This document shows positions 5,172 through 7,250 of a stretch of DNA of 7,250 bases, one piece after another. The notes under the pieces were generated by a model. The model had not been told where the DNA came from. It made no database searches and saw only the letters and a program-made list of their open reading frames with translations. Every line of letters starts with the position of its first letter. Positions within the stretch are counted from its first letter, which is position 1. Position numbers and translations under genes: made by a program. Origin of the DNA: Anaerolineae bacterium (GTDB lineage Bacteria > Chloroflexota > Anaerolineae > Aggregatilineales > Phototrophicaceae); contig JADLHH010000318.1 of assembly GCA_020848855.1 (NCBI GenBank), positions 1 through 7,250 of the forward strand, read 5' to 3'.

Positions 5172-6479
5172 ATGGCGGAGAATCTCGACTTCAATGCGTG
5201 GAGTGGTCTGTTCGACCCGGAGGACGCGGAGCAGGAACACGGCGGCAGCACGCGCGCCGTCCACAGCGGCACGAAGCGCACCAAGGGCTACAATTCGCTG
5301 ACCACTCCGGTCGTGCAGACGGCTACCTATACGTTCCGCGATACCCAGGAATTGATCGACTTCATGGAGCGCAAAACCTGGGGCGACGGCGAAGACCGCG
5401 AAGAATACGGGCGCTACGGCAATCCGACCGTCAACGCGGTGGAGCGCAAGCTGGCGGCGCTCGATGGCGGCGACGATGCCATCCTATACTCGTCCGGCAT
5501 GGCGGCGGTGACATCGCTGCTGCTGACCATCCTGCCGACCGGCGCGCACATCGTCATGACCGACGACTGTTATCGCCGCACGCGCCAGTTCTGTCAGACT
5601 ATCCTCAAGCGGCTGGGCATCGAAACGTCGGTCGTGCCGATGGGTGATTACGCGGCGATGGAAGCCGCCATTATCCCCAAGCAGACACGCGTGATCATCT
5701 CCGAAAGCCCGACCAACCCGTACCTGCGCGTCGCCGACCTTGAAAAGACGGTCGATATCGCCCGGCGTCACCGCGTGATGACGATTATCGACAGCACTTT
5801 CGCCACACCGATCAACCAGCGGGCGCTGGAATGGGGCGTCGATTTCATCATTCACAGCGCGACCAAATATCTTTCCGGGCACAATGACATCCTCGCCGGG
5901 GTCGTCATCGGGCGCGGCAGTCGGATGCAAGCCGTCCGCGACGCGCGCGGCATCCTCGGCGGCGTGGTCGACCCGCACGCGGCGTATCTGCTGGATCGCG
6001 GGTTGAAGACGCTCGGCGTGCGCATGGGACAGCACAACGCCAACGCGCTCGCCGTCGCACGTTATCTGGAAGCGCACCCGGCAATCGAGCGCGTCTATTA
6101 TCCGGGGCTGCCGTCGCACCCCGACCACAAAATCGCGCAGGAGCAGATGAGCGGCTTCGGCGGCGTAGTCACGTTCGAGGTCAAGGGCGATCTGAAAACG
6201 ACCAGCACCTTCATCGACCGGCTGCACATCCCGTACATCGCGCCGAGCCTCGGCGGTGTCGAAAGCCTGATCGAGCAGCCGGCGATTGTGAGCTACTGGG
6301 ATAAGACAAGCGAGGAGCGGAAGACGCTGGGAATCGGGGATAATCTGGTGCGCTTCGCCATCGGCATCGAAGACACCGACGATCTGCTCAAGGACTTGGA
6401 GCAGGCGCTGGAAGTGGTCGAGCCGCGCCGCAAGGTGTACAGCCTGCAGGATGTGTGGGAGTGGCGGTTTAGGCAGTAA
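5172..6479 (+). CDS. metB: Cystathionine gamma-synthase, plant-like
   Basis: PLP enzyme that condenses an activated homoserine with cysteine to form cystathionine on the way to methionine. The 435 residues fit the Cys/Met-metabolism PLP family. Landmarks are YGRYGNPT (79-86, PLP-phosphate contacts from the neighbouring subunit), SSGM (107-110), SESPTNP (177-183), DSTFATP (207-213, Asp207 to the PLP ring nitrogen), and HSATKYLSGHND (228-239, Schiff-base Lys232). The C-terminal part has GGVESLIEQPAIVSYW (361-376). DCYRRTRQF (132-140) and the GFGGVVTFE/IPYIAPSLGG stretches recall plant cystathionine gamma-synthase, whose substrate is O-phosphohomoserine; this is recalled similarity. Start ATG 5172 has AGGAG (5161-5165) 6 bases upstream. 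The SAM riboswitch and terminator directly upstream confirm a methionine role. O-acetylhomoserine sulfhydrylase or methionine gamma-lyase are less likely alternatives in the same fold. No proximal partner gene is in its transcript. Confidence 0.9.
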   Translation: MAENLDFNAWSGLFDPEDAEQEHGGSTRAVHSGTKRTKGYNSLTTPVVQTATYTFRDTQELIDFMERKTWGDGEDREEYGRYGNPTVNAVERKLAALDGGDDAILYSSGMAAVTSLLLTILPTGAHIVMTDDCYRRTRQFCQTILKRLGIETSVVPMGDYAAMEAAIIPKQTRVIISESPTNPYLRVADLEKTVDIARRHRVMTIIDSTFATPINQRALEWGVDFIIHSATKYLSGHNDILAGVVIGRGSRMQAVRDARGILGGVVDPHAAYLLDRGLKTLGVRMGQHNANALAVARYLEAHPAIERVYYPGLPSHPDHKIAQEQMSGFGGVVTFEVKGDLKTTSTFIDRLHIPYIAPSLGGVESLIEQPAIVSYWDKTSEERKTLGIGDNLVRFAIGIEDTDDLLKDLEQALEVVEPRRKVYSLQDVWEWRFRQ

Positions 6480-6485
6480 ACTGCC

Positions 6486-6598
6486 GCCCGACGCTCAAAG
6501 CATCGGGCTAGCAATTCAAGCCCGCTAAAGCGGGCTATCAGCTATTCAGCCGACCACAGTCGGCTTGATTTCTTAGCGGGAGGCTTTGAGCCTCCCGC
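6486..6598. repeat. Array of four evenly spaced hairpins between convergent genes
   Basis: Four consecutive perfect or near-perfect hairpins occupy almost the whole gap between the gamma-synthase and leuB stops. H1 (6486-6508) is GCCCGA...TCGGGC with inner GCT/AGC and one mismatch. H2 (6519-6536) is AGCCCGCT/AGCGGGCT. H3 (6548-6565) is AGCCGAC/GTCGGCT with a CACA loop. H4 (6576-6598) has a 10-bp stem. Spacers are 10, 11 and 10 bases, so centres lie about 30 bases apart. Arms differ in sequence while size and spacing are kept. None is followed by a T run. Possible roles are bidirectional transcription end, mRNA end protection, or a mobile palindromic repeat cluster. Confidence 0.75.
6576..6598. 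terminator. Strongest hairpin, candidate bidirectional terminator
   Basis: GCGGGAGGCT (6576-6585) pairs with AGCCTCCCGC (6589-6598) around a 3-base TTG loop, the most stable structure in this gap. It is 10 bases beyond the leuB stop on the minus strand and follows the gamma-synthase gene on the plus strand. The flanks are A/T-rich but lack a continuous T tract in either direction, so intrinsic termination is uncertain. Confidence 0.45.
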
Positions 6599-6608
6599 AC
6601 TTATTTCC

Positions 6609-7250
6609 CTACAGCTTCGCAATCACTGCCTGGGTGAATTCGGTCGTGCTGATGTACGGCGTGCCGCGCGCGATATCCGCCGTGCGCGCGCCGGACTCCA
6701 GCACCGTTTCGACCGCCGCCTCGACCGCTTTCGCTTCATCTTCAAGATGCAGACTGTAGCGCAGCAGCATCGCCGCGCTCAAAATCGAGCCGATCGGGTT
6801 CGCCTTGCCCTGCCCGGCAATATCCGGCGCGGAGCCATGCACCGGCTCGTACAAGCCGATGTTGCCCGAACCCAGCGACGCCGACGGCAACATCCCCAGC
6901 GACCCCGCCAGCACCGACGCCTCATCGCTGAGGATGTCGCCGAACATGTTGCTGGCGACCAGCACGTCGAAGCTCGCCGGGCGCGTCAGCAGGTGCATGG
7001 TGCAGGCGTCGACCAGCAGGTGTTCCAGCGCCACATCGGAATAATCCTCGTGAACGGTGACGACCGTGCGCCGCCACAGCCGCATCGACGCCAGCACGTT
7101 CGCTTTGTCGACCGACGTAAGCTTCTTGCGCCGCCCCTGCGCCGCGCGGAAGGCGATATGCGACACCCGCTCGACTTCCGCCACCGTGTATAGCTCGGTA
7201 TCGTATGCCGTGTCGCCGTCGCCCTGCTCCTGCCGGGGACCAAAATAGCT
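6609..7250 (-). CDS. leuB: 3-Isopropylmalate dehydrogenase, C-terminal part (start outside window)
   Basis: Oxidatively decarboxylates 3-isopropylmalate with NAD+ and a divalent metal in leucine synthesis; cytoplasmic, usually a homodimer. The 213 residues visible are the C-terminal part of a protein normally about 350-360 long; the N-terminal portion lies beyond position 7250 and the frame is open to the edge. Counting from the first visible residue, [12 protein letters not shown] carries the catalytic lysine (Lys49) and LVDACTMHL the catalytic/metal aspartate (Asp81). [12 protein letters not shown] carries two further metal aspartates (Asp105, Asp109), and [12 protein letters not shown] (135-146) forms the NAD-binding loop. 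All key residues in this part are intact. The YFGPR opening followed by a short Gly/Asp-rich stretch matches the family's substrate loop region. It converges with the gamma-synthase gene across the hairpin array. Isocitrate and homoisocitrate dehydrogenases are related alternatives, but the motifs favour LeuB. Confidence 0.93.
   Translation of the reverse strand, partial: SYFGPRQEQGDGDTAYDTELYTVAEVERVSHIAFRAAQGRRKKLTSVDKANVLASMRLWRRTVVTVHEDYSDVALEHLLVDACTMHLLTRPASFDVLVASNMFGDILSDEASVLAGSLGMLPSASLGSGNIGLYEPVHGSAPDIAGQGKANPIGSILSAAMLLRYSLHLEDEAKAVEAAVETVLESGARTADIARGTPYISTTEFTQAVIAKL

Noticed and set aside
5484..6227. Minus-strand open frame of 247 codons inside the gamma-synthase gene
   Set aside because: It is antisense to a gene with complete PLP motifs and has no recognisable domain of its own.
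6486..6598. CRISPR-like array because of the regular 30-base period
   Set aside because: The repeated units do not share sequence. Only hairpin shape and spacer length recur, and the spacers are just 10-11 bases.

Overview
The window is a block of aspartate-family and branched-chain amino-acid genes from a GC-rich bacterium, interrupted by a two-gene signalling operon. The cystathionine gamma-synthase resembles the plant enzyme, it is preceded by a transcription-terminating SAM-I riboswitch, and a ClpN-kinase/FHA gene pair sits nearby. Together these suggest Chloroflexota, perhaps an Anaerolineae-like lineage. That placement is inference from family resemblance and no search was run.

Layout: positions 1-143 hold a strong leftward promoter and a small hairpin just past the end of homoserine kinase. 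Homoserine kinase (thrB, minus, 144-1079) and threonine synthase (thrC, plus, 1157-2440) diverge from a 77-base gap. A 9-bp hairpin at 2451-2472 separates thrC from a convergent operon on the minus strand. That operon encodes an FHA protein (4419-4772) and then a ClpN-domain/kinase-fold fusion of 639 residues (2496-4415), with only 3 bases between the two genes. Positions 4773-5171 are a regulatory intergenic region. It holds two divergent extended -10 promoters, three short direct repeats between them, a SAM-I riboswitch (4941-5043) with recognisable antiterminator and terminator, and an extra copy of a P1-complementary sequence beyond the terminator. Cystathionine gamma-synthase (plus, 5172-6479) follows. 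Four evenly spaced hairpins (6486-6598) separate it from the convergent 3' part of 3-isopropylmalate dehydrogenase (leuB, minus, 6609-7250, cut by the window edge).

How the genes fit together: ThrB makes O-phosphohomoserine and ThrC turns it into threonine. If the gamma-synthase uses O-phosphohomoserine as the plant enzyme does, the ThrB product is the branch point to threonine and methionine, and the SAM riboswitch throttles the methionine arm. LeuB belongs to leucine synthesis. The FHA/ClpN-kinase pair has no obvious metabolic role here and is the most likely place for an undescribed system: a predicted phosphotransferase carrying the substrate-adaptor domain of Clp unfoldases, coupled to a phospho-peptide reader.
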